Notes: generated from the letters alone by a model not told the origin. 64,000 nucleotides of DNA from Hahella sp. CCB-MM4 (GCF_002260525.1 NZ_MRYI01000006.1:186001-250000); one strand, 5' to 3'. Shown: positions 29,754-38,584, counted from the stretch's first letter. A program made the numbers and translations.

Positions 29754-29987
29754 TCAAGTTCCGGGCTTAGTTTGATGATGGCAGGCGCTGGCCGAGAGAC
29801 TGGTATCCAATGAAGAATCCACTGAGAGATCTCCGCCCTCATACCGTTGGTTCTCATATCTTAGGTTCTCATACCGTAGATCCTCATATCGTCGATCCTG
29901 TACAGCCACAGAAAGCGCCATAGCCACCGGAGACTCAGGTTGTACGAATTGACTGAGAGTAAACTGCAGAAATTTAACGTCAGGCAT
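29754..29987 (-). CDS. Doubtful small ORF with RYENL repeats
   Basis: A 77-residue open frame upstream of the thaumatin-like gene, without a visible ribosome site. Its middle part reads RYEDLRYENLRYENQRYEGG, encoded by 15-bp tandem repeats that keep the frame. No family recognised. It may equally be non-coding leader sequence. The rest of 29698-30259 (562 bp) holds the repeat, one operator-like site and no other gene. Confidence 0.25.
   Translation of the reverse strand: MPDVKFLQFTLSQFVQPESPVAMALSVAVQDRRYEDLRYENLRYENQRYEGGDLSVDSSLDTSLSASACHHQTKPGT
29837..29896. repeat. Four tandem 15-bp repeats
   Basis: Units 29837-29851, 29852-29866, 29867-29881 and 29882-29896 follow YCTCATAYCGTWGRT with small changes. 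They lie 140-200 bp upstream of the thaumatin-like gene on its leader side. The period of 15 keeps a reading frame on the minus strand. Confidence 0.9.
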
Positions 29988-30038
29988 AAGGTGTTACCGT
30001 GTTATTTTTACTGTTATAGACCCAACTTCAGAACAGAG

Positions 30039-30052
30039 TGAAAACGCTTTCA
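30039..30052. promoter_or_regulatory. LacI-family operator-like site
   Basis: TGAAAACGCTTTCA is a near-perfect dyad with central CG and fits the general LacI/GalR-family pattern (also the cre pattern TGWAARCGYTWNCW). It lies 342 bp upstream of the thaumatin-like gene. Sugar-responsive LacI-type repressors commonly control glucanase genes, but no such regulator is in the window. Confidence 0.4.
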
Positions 30053-30259
30053 TAAAATTGATCAAATCAACAGAACTGTCAATGTCAGAAAACAGTCAGT
30101 AGTGAATAAGTGTTGTTTAGAGAGATGAAAAAAGAGAATAAAAACAGATGGATGGAATTTTTGTAACAAAGTATTAAAGCTACCTTGCAAAACCTTTCAA
30201 GTGCATAAGCCTATTCCAAGGGCATTAGTCCCGGTAATAAGGAGACTATTAAACGAGGC

Positions 30260-30841
30260 TTATCCCTTTTTCGGAATAGCCTTTCTTCCCAAAATATAGG
30301 GCATCAACCTGGCCATATTTCTTGCATCATCAATTCCCCTGTGATGAGTCCCTTCAAGGGATAAACCAGCCAACTTCAACGCCTGCGACATTCCCAGTCT
30401 CTTTTTCAAGTTTTGGGAGCTGGAGAACTGCTTCTTGATATTCAAATGATCCGCACCGATAGGATAAGACATTCGATGAAATTGACTGTCCTGCTCCAGT
30501 TGCCCTTTGTCGTAGTCACCCCAGGAGCAAAATAAAAACGAATCGAATCGATACAGCCAATCCTTGAACATTTTAATGGCTTCAGGATATCGAGGGGCAT
30601 TATCAACGTCTTTCTGGGTAATGCTGGTCAGCTCAGTACAAAACTCCGTAAGCGTTGGGTGCCTGACAGGTTTTATAAACGTCATGAATTCATCAACCAT
30701 CGTCAGGTTTTCCGCATCAACCATGACAGCTCCAATTTCAATGGTTTCCATCTCCCTCCTGGCAATGGACTGTTTATCACAGCAAGTGGCTTCAAGGTCC
30801 ACAATTAAAAAGTAATTGAATTTCTTTAGGTCTATTTCCAT
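30260..30841 (-). CDS. DEDDh 3'-5' exonuclease, ERI1/KapD-like
   Basis: A 193-residue exonuclease of the DnaQ-like fold. Exo I is D15-x-E17 in IVDLEATC, Exo II lies in SWGDYDKGQL, and Exo III is THHRGIDDARN, giving the DEDDh set. The FLFCSWGDYD phrase resembles the ERI1/KapD group that trims RNA or DNA 3' ends. No partner gene is nearby. Confidence 0.88.
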   Translation of the reverse strand: MEIDLKKFNYFLIVDLEATCCDKQSIARREMETIEIGAVMVDAENLTMVDEFMTFIKPVRHPTLTEFCTELTSITQKDVDNAPRYPEAIKMFKDWLYRFDSFLFCSWGDYDKGQLEQDSQFHRMSYPIGADHLNIKKQFSSSQNLKKRLGMSQALKLAGLSLEGTHHRGIDDARNMARLMPYILGRKAIPKKG

Positions 30842-30953
30842 AAATTTCCTTTAAATAAGCGTTTCTATTTTTTATTCATATTGATTTTCAAAATCAGTTT
30901 TCAAGTTGCAAAGATGACGATGCCCAAAGCAACTCGCCTTCCGATTTAAGTTT

Positions 30954-31295
30954 CTATTGAGCGGAAGACTGCTGATTTAGCTCCGTAGGCACCTGATCCA
31001 ATCGTTGTTGTTGATAATTTCCGGCAGTGACACTGATCACAACCCCTAATACGCTGTATATCAGCATCCGGCGAGTATAGCCTACCCTTTTTAGAACCCG
31101 TTCAGGCCAGTGTCCCCGATTCTTTATACCGCTTAATATCATTAACCAGGCAAGATTCACCCCGATTCGGCGTCCGTCGCTTTTCCTGTAATTAACCAAC
31201 AGCACCAAATTCACGACAAATACGGGGACGCATACGATTCCGACTCCCATGGCCATGATAGTGATGGTCGTTAATAAGAGGAATTCCAGCTCCAT
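30954..31295 (-). CDS. Hypothetical inner-membrane protein
   Basis: A 113-residue protein with two N-terminal membrane helices (LLLTTITIMAMGVGIVCVPVFVVNLVLLV), a basic cytoplasmic loop, and one later helix (MLIYSVLGVVISVTA). CGGAG precedes the ATG. No family recognised; it lies alone between the exonuclease and GDPD genes on the same strand. Confidence 0.55.
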   Translation of the reverse strand: MELEFLLLTTITIMAMGVGIVCVPVFVVNLVLLVNYRKSDGRRIGVNLAWLMILSGIKNRGHWPERVLKRVGYTRRMLIYSVLGVVISVTAGNYQQQRLDQVPTELNQQSSAQ

Positions 31296-31374
31296 TGTTT
31301 ATCTCCGGGTTTTACGGCATTCGCGACTATTGTACTGATATCGCAAAGGAATCACGAACCGTCCCCCAAGTCCT

Positions 31375-32274
31375 TCATGGTATTTTCGAACCAATAAGCT
31401 CAATCCTGTCAGTCCATATTCCTCCCTTATATTGGTCACCCAGCCTTTCCATATCCTCTGGAGAATCGATCCCCATCACAATGAACTCTCCTCCTTCAGC
31501 ATGCACCCTGTCTATAAATTCCTCAGGCCAACCTGGGACTCTCTCTGCCAGATATAATGGTCCGCCGAATACTCGTCCGGTACAGACTCCCAGGTCCTGC
31601 CCTTCACTACCGAGCAGCGTCTCATAGCATTCCTTTATTTGGGGCTTGGAAGGCCAGACACTGATGCCAGTCGTCAGGGCAATATGTTCAAGCATCTGCG
31701 TCGTCCCCCCGTACACCATCAGGTTTTGCCTCTGTCTGGGAGGGTATTGATTGAGGAACTCTCCCAGCAGCTTGGCTTCCACGAGATCTTTGCTTTTGAT
31801 ATTGATGAGAAATTTCCCCTTCGGAAAGTGTTGGAACACCTCTGTCAGAGTAGGCATCAATCCCACTCCTTTTCCCCGCAAGGGATAGCTGTTACCGCCG
31901 TCGGCTGTGTATCCATATCCGATATCGAGCGTTTTCAGGTACTCCATGGTTTGCTCTCGGGTGACCCCTTGCCCATCCGTTCTACAGTCCAGAGTCCAAT
32001 CGTGAAAAACCACAAAGTGACCGTCCTGGGTCGGGTGGATATCCAGTTCCACCCAATCGGCCCCTGCAGAAAACGCCGCATCCATAGAGGCCAGAGTATT
32101 TTCAAACAATTCGTGTGTTGGAGGATATATTCTTTCCGCCGTGCATGTATCGTTGGCCAGGTGGGCAGGATCGTATGTATGGTGTACACCCCGATGGGCA
32201 ATGACTGGTGCCGCTGAACAACTCAGTGCAGCTACTGCCAATATGAATACTGTTATATATATCCTGAGCGTCAT
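31375..32274 (-). CDS. Exported glycerophosphodiester phosphodiesterase
   Basis: A 299-residue GDPD-family TIM barrel that splits glycerophosphodiesters into glycerol 3-phosphate and an alcohol. A signal peptide ends near LSCSAA, possibly a lipobox. HRGVHHTY, ENTLAS, ELDIHPTQDG and FHDWTLDCRTDGQG hold the metal and catalytic residues. The second catalytic histidine is in FHDW. It begins 12 bp after the upstream membrane hydrolase gene, so the two form an operon. Confidence 0.88.
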   Translation of the reverse strand: MTLRIYITVFILAVAALSCSAAPVIAHRGVHHTYDPAHLANDTCTAERIYPPTHELFENTLASMDAAFSAGADWVELDIHPTQDGHFVVFHDWTLDCRTDGQGVTREQTMEYLKTLDIGYGYTADGGNSYPLRGKGVGLMPTLTEVFQHFPKGKFLINIKSKDLVEAKLLGEFLNQYPPRQRQNLMVYGGTTQMLEHIALTTGISVWPSKPQIKECYETLLGSEGQDLGVCTGRVFGGPLYLAERVPGWPEEFIDRVHAEGGEFIVMGIDSPEDMERLGDQYKGGIWTDRIELIGSKIP

Positions 32275-32286
32275 TAACGAGCCTCC

Positions 32287-32877
32287 TTACCGTTGCAAGT
32301 GAAAACCGACGTATCCAGAAACCGACATTACAGCCAACAAAGCAATAGCTGTGGCAATGGACCAGCGCCTTGATACTTTTGCAGCCGAAAACCAAAAACA
32401 GATCGGCAGCAAAATTCCCATCTCGATCAACAGATTCCGCCAGAAATAATAGTTCTGGATATCCAGACGTCCCGCACTGGGTAGCACACCGATCTCGGAA
32501 GTGAAGGCTTCATTGAATACCGGCCATAGAAAAGGACTCTTGTGGACTCCCACCATAAAATCCAGTATCAGGTGTGATATTGGGGACATGACAAGATAAA
32601 CGAATTGGATATTTCTCAAGAAATACAAACCGGTCAGTCGATTGAACGCCAGAGCGATCATGGAAATGAACAGGCAAAATCCGATTGAGTGGGTATAACG
32701 AGGTTCAATCTCGTAATCAAATATCCAGTAGACGAGATAATCGACATCCGGAGATAAACTGAGTACAGCAAAATAGGCCATCAACGCTAATTTCTGCCTT
32801 CCATCAGCATCAACTCTGGAAGCAATTGCCGCTCCTATTAATGAATGCCCCAATATAGATGACATTGTTATACCCAC
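32287..32877 (-). CDS. Membrane-bound metal-dependent hydrolase, YdjM-like
   Basis: A 196-residue protein with several membrane helices and the histidine/aspartate pattern of the PF04307 family: GHSLIGAAIA, LSPDVDYLVYW, RYTHSIGF and SHLILDFM. Zinc binding is likely; a substrate is unknown. It is the upstream partner of the GDPD gene, with 12 bp between them, which hints at a phospholipid-related role. Confidence 0.82.
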   Translation of the reverse strand: MGITMSSILGHSLIGAAIASRVDADGRQKLALMAYFAVLSLSPDVDYLVYWIFDYEIEPRYTHSIGFCLFISMIALAFNRLTGLYFLRNIQFVYLVMSPISHLILDFMVGVHKSPFLWPVFNEAFTSEIGVLPSAGRLDIQNYYFWRNLLIEMGILLPICFWFSAAKVSRRWSIATAIALLAVMSVSGYVGFHLQR

Positions 32878-32929
32878 AGTTTTGGATGAAGTTTTAGTTC
32901 AATTCGATGGTTGTTTAACGATTCCTCTA

Positions 32930-33712
32930 TTAATCAAGAACACCGACTTCTCTTAAACTGGCTTTCCCCAGGACAATGCGTTTCTTCGCTTCCGATGCGG
33001 AATACATATTGATATTCAAGGCAAACGCGTAAATATGATCCCCTTTTTCCACCCAGCCGACCCACCAGCCGATATCATTTCCCCAGCCGGTCTTACCATA
33101 CAGCGTCCAGCCATATCCCTGTTCCAGCTTCACAATTTCGCGGGTGTGGTTTTGCGCATCCAATGGGAAAGACAATTGGTTCTGCGCAAGCTCACTCAGA
33201 AACCCCGTCTGCTCCACCGCACTGATTTTTAATGGTCCATCCAGCCAAAACCGGTCCACTACCTGCCCGATATCTGCATTTCCATACTTCAATCTTTTGA
33301 CTTTGCTGCTCATCCGCTCAAGGCCGATACGACGGGCCAGTTCTTGATAGATGGGGACGTTGGAAATCGGGATGGCCTCGCGCAGACTCATGTCCTTTTC
33401 CCAGATATCCAAGGGCTGGGGCTTACCTCCATAGGGAAGCACTTCATCGACGTTTTCTATCGCTCCCACTGTCAGGCCGATCAGGGTGTTGGCGATTTTG
33501 AATGTGGAGGCGGGAATAAATCGGGTTTCCGCGCGGGATTGCTTATGTCCGATGTAGCGCTGTTCAGAAACGTCATAAAGAACAAACGTGCCTTCCACAC
33601 CGGCATTCTTGAATAGCTTTTCGATTTCAGGACTCTGCTGCCAGTCTATAGCAAAGGATTTCAGGGAAAATAGAACGATCAAAAGGGAAAAAAAGAGTTT
33701 CATAAGGTCCAT
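32930..33712 (-). CDS. Class D (OXA-type) beta-lactamase
   Basis: A 260-residue periplasmic serine beta-lactamase. A signal peptide ends about residue 21. Class D motifs are complete: S69-T-F-K72, S117-N-V119, Y143-G-N145 and K207-T-G-W210. K72 is the residue normally carbamylated. It hydrolyses beta-lactams; the spectrum cannot be read from sequence. No integron or insertion sequence is visible beside it, so it looks like a resident chromosomal gene. A second ATG three codons in is possible. Confidence 0.95.
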   Translation of the reverse strand: MDLMKLFFSLLIVLFSLKSFAIDWQQSPEIEKLFKNAGVEGTFVLYDVSEQRYIGHKQSRAETRFIPASTFKIANTLIGLTVGAIENVDEVLPYGGKPQPLDIWEKDMSLREAIPISNVPIYQELARRIGLERMSSKVKRLKYGNADIGQVVDRFWLDGPLKISAVEQTGFLSELAQNQLSFPLDAQNHTREIVKLEQGYGWTLYGKTGWGNDIGWWVGWVEKGDHIYAFALNINMYSASEAKKRIVLGKASLREVGVLD

Positions 33713-33841
33713 TTCTTACAGATTGTTTATGGAGTGGCTATATAACGGCAGCGCTCAGGCGCTTTCGGGGCAGAAGATGGCATTAGGCGGGTGAAATGTG
33801 GCGAAATATGACAAGACTAAAGAATCAGTTCTATCAATTTG

Positions 33842-34849
33842 CTACGACTGACAGATCTCTTTCACGGCCTCGATAATACGTTTCACGCTTGGCAGGGTGT
33901 CTTTTTCAAGACGGTGGTTATAAGGAATGGTACCTTCGACACATACTCGAACGAATGTTGGGTGTAATCCGGCTTCCAGTACCGTGGCTGCCAGTTCTCC
34001 TGAGAGCCCATAGTTTCGATAATCTTCATCGACAACCACCATTCGTCCGGTCTTGGCCACAGATCGTCGTATCGACTCCCGGTCCAATGGCGACAGGCAT
34101 CGCAGATCAATCACTTCGCACTGTATATTGTCACTGGCCAAGGCCTCCGCTGCAGCCAGCGCCCGGTGTACCCCCACGGCAAGAGAAAGGATGGTAACAT
34201 CGCCGCCTTCCCGGCGGGTTACTGCTCTGCCGAAAGGCGCGAATTCATCTTCGTTCACCATCCCGCTGGCATTTTCCGGGACATCAAATTCAAGATCCTC
34301 CCGACCCAGCCGCCCCAGGAATTCCAGCCACTCTTCAGACAGCAGTTTGGGTTCAAACAATATCACCGGGCCGGAATGCCTGAGAGCGGTGCGGGTAAGT
34401 CCATAGGCATCCATCGGTGTTGACGGAATGATGGTGGTTAAACCAGGAATTGCAGACAGCATTCCCCAAAGAGACTGGGCATGTTGCCCTCCATCCCCAT
34501 AACCGCCACCGCTGGGAGCACGAATCAGTACCGGGCAATGCCATTCTCCCCCTGAAAAAGCTTCCAGCTTTGCCATATGATTCAGCACAGCATCAAATGC
34601 CACCGCGAGGAAATCCACCATATAAAGTTCGACTATCGGTCGCAATCCTTCCATTGCAGCGCCTACCGCCGCACCGATAAACGCACTTTCGCTGATCGGG
34701 GCCCCCATTACCCGTTCGACACCGAATCGGGCATATAAAGGAGCGCGCAACATCGGGACGTCTTCACCAATAAGTACAATCGATTCGTCTTCACTCATGG
34801 CATTCTCGATGGCCCGATCGATAGCCTGGCCCAAGCTCAGTTCAATCAT
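33842..34849 (-). CDS. 2-oxoacid dehydrogenase E1 component, beta subunit
   Basis: A 335-residue transketolase-like subunit: MIELSLGQAIDRAIENAM, VLIGEDVPMLRAP, PISESAFIGAAVGAAMEGLRPI and VEGTIPYNHRLE. It forms a heterotetramer with the alpha subunit encoded just upstream; its start overlaps the alpha stop by 8 bases (ATGATTGA). A longer frame to 34924 lies inside the alpha gene and is rejected. Substrate could be pyruvate, acetoin or a branched-chain oxoacid. Confidence 0.92.
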   Translation of the reverse strand: MIELSLGQAIDRAIENAMSEDESIVLIGEDVPMLRAPLYARFGVERVMGAPISESAFIGAAVGAAMEGLRPIVELYMVDFLAVAFDAVLNHMAKLEAFSGGEWHCPVLIRAPSGGGYGDGGQHAQSLWGMLSAIPGLTTIIPSTPMDAYGLTRTALRHSGPVILFEPKLLSEEWLEFLGRLGREDLEFDVPENASGMVNEDEFAPFGRAVTRREGGDVTILSLAVGVHRALAAAEALASDNIQCEVIDLRCLSPLDRESIRRSVAKTGRMVVVDEDYRNYGLSGELAATVLEAGLHPTFVRVCVEGTIPYNHRLEKDTLPSVKRIIEAVKEICQS

Positions 34850-35864
34850 GCTCCTCTCCCAGAGAAACGGCGACGGCACATCTGATTTCCTCTTGCGCTT
34901 CGAGGTCGATTTTTGCAACGTCATACCCCTGCTTTGACAGCCGTTTCCGGGTAATCACCAAGGGGTCTTTGTCGTCACCATGTGCAGGCGTGTGTCTGAT
35001 TTTACCGATCGCTCCCATCATTCTGGTAAGGCCCGTCGCTCTCGAAATCAGACCACTCCCTCCCTGCGAAAAAGCCCCACCGACCACCTTTGTCAGGGTG
35101 TCTCTACCATCACTCACTGGATGCCGCGCGAGCCTGACCAATGCGTCCCCCAGATAATGTCCGTCCATTCGGGGACATCTTGCGTAAAGAAATGCCGGTC
35201 CCTTTCCTGCTCGCACATTTTTGACGAGCGCTTTCGCTGCTTGACTGACGTCTTCAATATCTGCACCGTCGGCGTTGCCCACCAGCCAGCCGAAGGAACG
35301 GGCGCGCTCAGGCAGGCTACCCGCCGTTAAGGACTCTGAAGACGTGGTAATGGCCCATCCATTATCGATACAGACCACCAGCAACGGCAGTTTCCATACT
35401 GTGGCAAGATTAAGCGTTTCAAGTGCCATTCCCTGGTTCAGAGCACCGTCACCTATTTGAGCAACCGCCAGGGCGTGCGGCCGCAACCGCTTTGCCGCCA
35501 GTGCAAATCCAGCGCCTGTCGGTAACGACGCCCCAACTATGCCTGATGTGGCAATCCGGTAATCCCGGGAAAAGAGATGCATATGTCCGCCCCTGCCGTG
35601 ACAGAGACCATCTTCACGTCCCAGCAATTCTTTGATCACCGGCACCAGAGGAACCCCTCTGGCAACCACGAAGGATGAGCAGCGGTGGGTAAGGGACAGG
35701 GAGTCTTCGGCTGTCAAACACGCTGTAACCGCCGCAGCGACAAGCTCTTCACCTGTACTGGCATGCATTTCACCGGTAATCAGGCCTTGCTCCCACAGCT
35801 CTGCAACAGCCAGTTCAAATTCACGTGACCGGGACATATTGCGGTAGATGTTGACAAGCTCCAT
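34842..35864 (-). CDS. 2-oxoacid dehydrogenase E1 component, alpha subunit
   Basis: A 340-residue thiamine diphosphate enzyme. The TPP motif GDGALNQGMALETLNLATVW is intact and GRGGHMHLF precedes it. It decarboxylates a 2-oxoacid (or acetoin) and passes the acyl group to an E2. GGAGG four bases before ATG 35864 sets the start over the GTG at 35885. No E2 or E3 gene is adjacent, unusual for this operon type, so the partner must be encoded elsewhere. Confidence 0.92.
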   Translation of the reverse strand: MELVNIYRNMSRSREFELAVAELWEQGLITGEMHASTGEELVAAAVTACLTAEDSLSLTHRCSSFVVARGVPLVPVIKELLGREDGLCHGRGGHMHLFSRDYRIATSGIVGASLPTGAGFALAAKRLRPHALAVAQIGDGALNQGMALETLNLATVWKLPLLVVCIDNGWAITTSSESLTAGSLPERARSFGWLVGNADGADIEDVSQAAKALVKNVRAGKGPAFLYARCPRMDGHYLGDALVRLARHPVSDGRDTLTKVVGGAFSQGGSGLISRATGLTRMMGAIGKIRHTPAHGDDKDPLVITRKRLSKQGYDVAKIDLEAQEEIRCAVAVSLGEEHD

Positions 35865-35902
35865 GCTGCCTCCAGGGAAAATCACCTCAGGGCTTAGCGG
35901 CT

Positions 35903-35943
35903 TAAGTACAACTCGTCGTAATACAACTCGGCTTAATACAAAA
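35903..35943. repeat. Degenerate tandem repeat before the E1 alpha gene
   Basis: TAAGTACAACTCGTCG, TAATACAACTCGGCT and TAATACAAAAT follow each other with a period of 15-16 bp, about 40 bp upstream of the E1 alpha start. Similar in style to the other short tandem repeats in this window. Confidence 0.6.
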
Positions 35944-36001
35944 TAGGCAGATTCTGTGAGAGTAGACCCAGATCTTTGACATTGCCATTTCCCGAATCAA
36001 T

Positions 36002-36027
36002 TCCCGGCCCATTGACATGGGCCGGGA
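36002..36027 (-). terminator. Strong hairpin after the GNAT gene
   Basis: TCCCGGCCCAT and ATGGGCCGGGA form a perfect 11-bp stem with a TGAC loop, 20 bp after the GNAT stop codon. On the minus strand it is followed by ATTGATTC rather than a clean U-run, so termination may be partial. Confidence 0.6.
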
Positions 36028-36046
36028 TTCCAGCGAATGGTGAGAC

Positions 36047-36502
36047 TTACAATGCCCTGGTCATGAATACGCTATTGGGATCATCCTTGTACCCGGCAAA
36101 CGGACCACAGTATTCGAACCCGAATCCAGCATAGAGTTGCCTGGCAGGTTCAAATGAGGCTTGTGAGCCGGTTTCCAGACTTAGCCGGGCATAATTGCGT
36201 TTTTTGGCTTCATCCAATAAGTGCTGGAGCATTTGCCTTGCAATGCCTTTCCTTTGATATGCTTCCGCTGTGCGCATGGACTTTATCTCAGCATGGGAGG
36301 CATCAAGTTCTTTGAGGGCACCGCAACCGATGATCAGGTCACCTTCCCATGCGCTCCAAAAGGTTATCTCCGGTTTCTTCAACCCTTCAAGATCCAGGGC
36401 ATGGATACTTTCCGGGGGCGAACGTCGCTTCATTTCCTGCATATGCTCATTTAGCAACCCGGCCACTTCCGGACCGGTCAGGTCGTCAATCTTGATTTCC
36501 AT
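36047..36502 (-). CDS. GNAT-family N-acetyltransferase
   Basis: A 151-residue acetyltransferase with the acetyl-CoA pyrophosphate loop RTAEAYQRKGIARQML (R/Q-x-x-G-x-A) and a C-terminal GFEYCGPFAGYKDDPNSVFM. The order of motifs is that of amino-acid or small-molecule acetyltransferases of the YsnE/PaiA type. Substrate unknown. No strong ribosome site precedes the ATG. Confidence 0.88.
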   Translation of the reverse strand: MEIKIDDLTGPEVAGLLNEHMQEMKRRSPPESIHALDLEGLKKPEITFWSAWEGDLIIGCGALKELDASHAEIKSMRTAEAYQRKGIARQMLQHLLDEAKKRNYARLSLETGSQASFEPARQLYAGFGFEYCGPFAGYKDDPNSVFMTRAL

Positions 36503-36557
36503 ATGGCTCTACTTCCCAACAAAGTGTCAACAACATCAATGAACAACGCTCGCGATC

Positions 36558-36581
36558 GCCGGCAGTCTGATTGCTGCCGGC
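36558..36581. terminator. Hairpin between the TM2-fusion and GNAT genes
   Basis: GCCGGCAG and CTGCCGGC form an 8-bp perfect stem with an 8-base loop. A TTATTAT tail follows on the plus strand only, although both flanking genes are on the minus strand, so its role as a terminator is uncertain. Confidence 0.4.
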
Positions 36582-36633
36582 TTATTATGGGTATATCAAC
36601 TCTTTGAATATCCGATGAAGCATCGGGTATTGA

Positions 36634-38358
36634 TCATTTCACGCCACGATTGATCGCTTTACCTTCTCTGAAACTACCGGCGATATTTCTCAACAAGTCG
36701 GCCTTTTCGTCAAATTTTGAAGCCAGTGACCAGCCGATCACCTGATAGTAATGGTCTTTACCTTCAATCGTGGTTAACAGATAGGTGACCTTGATTCCCT
36801 CTGCAGAGCCGGTAAAAGCCATTTGCTCTGCCGGCAGATCACCCACCATTACCGCCTCACGCTCATAAACGATGTTAGGGGATTTCAAGGCATCGAACAT
36901 CAATGACTGGATCAAATCGGTATAAGCAGTGAGGGTATAACCATCTTCAAAATCCAGTTTGGGTTCTTCCAGAATCAGGTAGTAGGCATCTTCAAAAACA
37001 TTGCCAACGCCCAGAGAAGCCTCTTCATTCAGCTGATCCATCCGATCCCAACTGGCAGGAATGTCCAGGGACAAGCGGCCGTCCTTACTACGTGCTGTCT
37101 GCCCCAGCTCCGATCCCGAGCTACTTGTATTCGTTCGGCCTGTGTTACTCGCATTTGTCCCGCCAGTGTCGCTTCCGCCCGAACTGGAAGATGATCTGCT
37201 CAGGCTGGAGCTACCTCCACCCCGGCATTCTGCAACTCGGTATTTTTCCAGCATGGTGCCGCCGTAGCAGGTCCACTCAATCTGACCATTGTTTTCGACC
37301 GGTTCCAATTCAATCGTGTTGTCGCTGCCCAGCGTCTTGATATTGAAGGTAGCGACAATCACGGCGTTTTCTATCACCTGAATATCAACCACCTCATTCC
37401 CGATATGTTCGGGCAAATTAGCATCCAGGTTCTGGTTAGGATAAAAACCGGTGGTCTGAATAAATTCTGAAACCTTGTCACGGGTATCAATGACTAATGG
37501 AAATGCACCCGCAACCCTGGCCCGGGTGATGTAGTCCTGGTAGGCGGGAATAGCCACCGCAGCCAAAATACCCGTCATCATGATAAACAGGAACACACCG
37601 ACGATTGCGGCCACAATCACCCCCGCGCTGGAAGGCACCTTGCCGTACTTGCGCTCCCAACGCTCTTGCGGGGTCACGAAGAAGACAATGGCTTCAATCA
37701 ACGAAATGATGCTGGGAATCAGGGAACCTGCAAACAACAAATAAAATATTCCCCACCACTGCCCCAGATAAAACCGATGAACCCCGAAGCCTCCCAACAG
37801 TATTGCGAGAACACCGGCAACATACTTGTTCTTTGAATGAAAGACGATCTGTTTGTAATCACATACAGGACAACGGGATGCCTTCGGCGAGATGCTTGCA
37901 CCACAGTGACGACAGAACACTTCAGGTTCATGATCAACCTGAGCTGCAGGCGTACGATACATGGAGTCCGTCTGGCTGGCCTGGGTCTCCGGCTCGTTCT
38001 TTGGAGCCTGAGCCGAACGCTCCATGATCTGAGCTGCGGGTTCTTGCATGCGCGGTTCATCAAGGGGCGGCTCATCGACAGACGGTTCATCAATAGGCAG
38101 CACAGACAACTCCGGAGCCTGAGGAGGCAGCCCGACCAGCTCACAGCTTCCGCCCGCCCGCTCAATGGCGACCCGGTATTTCTCCGCCATCGCCTGATCC
38201 ACTCCTTTCTTGATGACCTGGCGCCCCTTGGCCATCATCTTGCGGACGACAGCCGCATCTGTTTTAAACAGTTTGGCAAGCCTGGGAAGCGCCTCCTCGA
38301 CATCCACTCCCGGCTGGCATTGTCCCAATAAAACTATATCGACATTCGAATCAGACAC
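36634..38358 (-). CDS. Multi-domain membrane protein: zinc ribbon, TM2, pilin-like, DcrB-like
   Basis: A 574-residue protein with an unusual order of parts. Residues 1-77 form a small helical domain (VDIVLLGQCQPG...AGGSCEL). A Pro/Glu linker leads to a zinc ribbon with C149-x2-C152 and C163-x2-C166. A TM2 domain (LLGGFGVHRFYLGQWWG) covers about 178-230. Next is a type IV pilin-like stretch: a hydrophobic helix, GILAAVAIPAYQDYITRARV at about 263-282, and a WTC...C disulfide pair. A Ser/Gly/Thr linker and a C-terminal DcrB/PsbP-like domain (about 435-574) end it. It starts at GTG with AGGA six bases upstream. Function unknown. Confidence 0.8.
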   Translation of the reverse strand: MSDSNVDIVLLGQCQPGVDVEEALPRLAKLFKTDAAVVRKMMAKGRQVIKKGVDQAMAEKYRVAIERAGGSCELVGLPPQAPELSVLPIDEPSVDEPPLDEPRMQEPAAQIMERSAQAPKNEPETQASQTDSMYRTPAAQVDHEPEVFCRHCGASISPKASRCPVCDYKQIVFHSKNKYVAGVLAILLGGFGVHRFYLGQWWGIFYLLFAGSLIPSIISLIEAIVFFVTPQERWERKYGKVPSSAGVIVAAIVGVFLFIMMTGILAAVAIPAYQDYITRARVAGAFPLVIDTRDKVSEFIQTTGFYPNQNLDANLPEHIGNEVVDIQVIENAVIVATFNIKTLGSDNTIELEPVENNGQIEWTCYGGTMLEKYRVAECRGGGSSSLSRSSSSSGGSDTGGTNASNTGRTNTSSSGSELGQTARSKDGRLSLDIPASWDRMDQLNEEASLGVGNVFEDAYYLILEEPKLDFEDGYTLTAYTDLIQSLMFDALKSPNIVYEREAVMVGDLPAEQMAFTGSAEGIKVTYLLTTIEGKDHYYQVIGWSLASKFDEKADLLRNIAGSFREGKAINRGVK

Positions 38359-38584
38359 GTCTATTCCTGTTGGTTAATCACTGGTCTATTTAATATGTAT
38401 GCATTTTTAATCCACAAGTCTTTCTTTTTCCAGAAATTAATGCAACTAGAGCTTGCACTATAGGTTTACGGAGATGGTCTATCCTGTCGTTGACCTGTCT
38501 ATTGGTTTAGGGTTTAAGGTTAAAAATACAACACAGCATCATCGAGCAAGACACCATAGAACAAGACATTTAAGAGGAAGCAGC

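Noticed and set aside
30058-30070. FNR-like TTGATCAAATCAA
   Set aside because: The half-sites are three bases apart instead of four, and no anaerobic gene follows.
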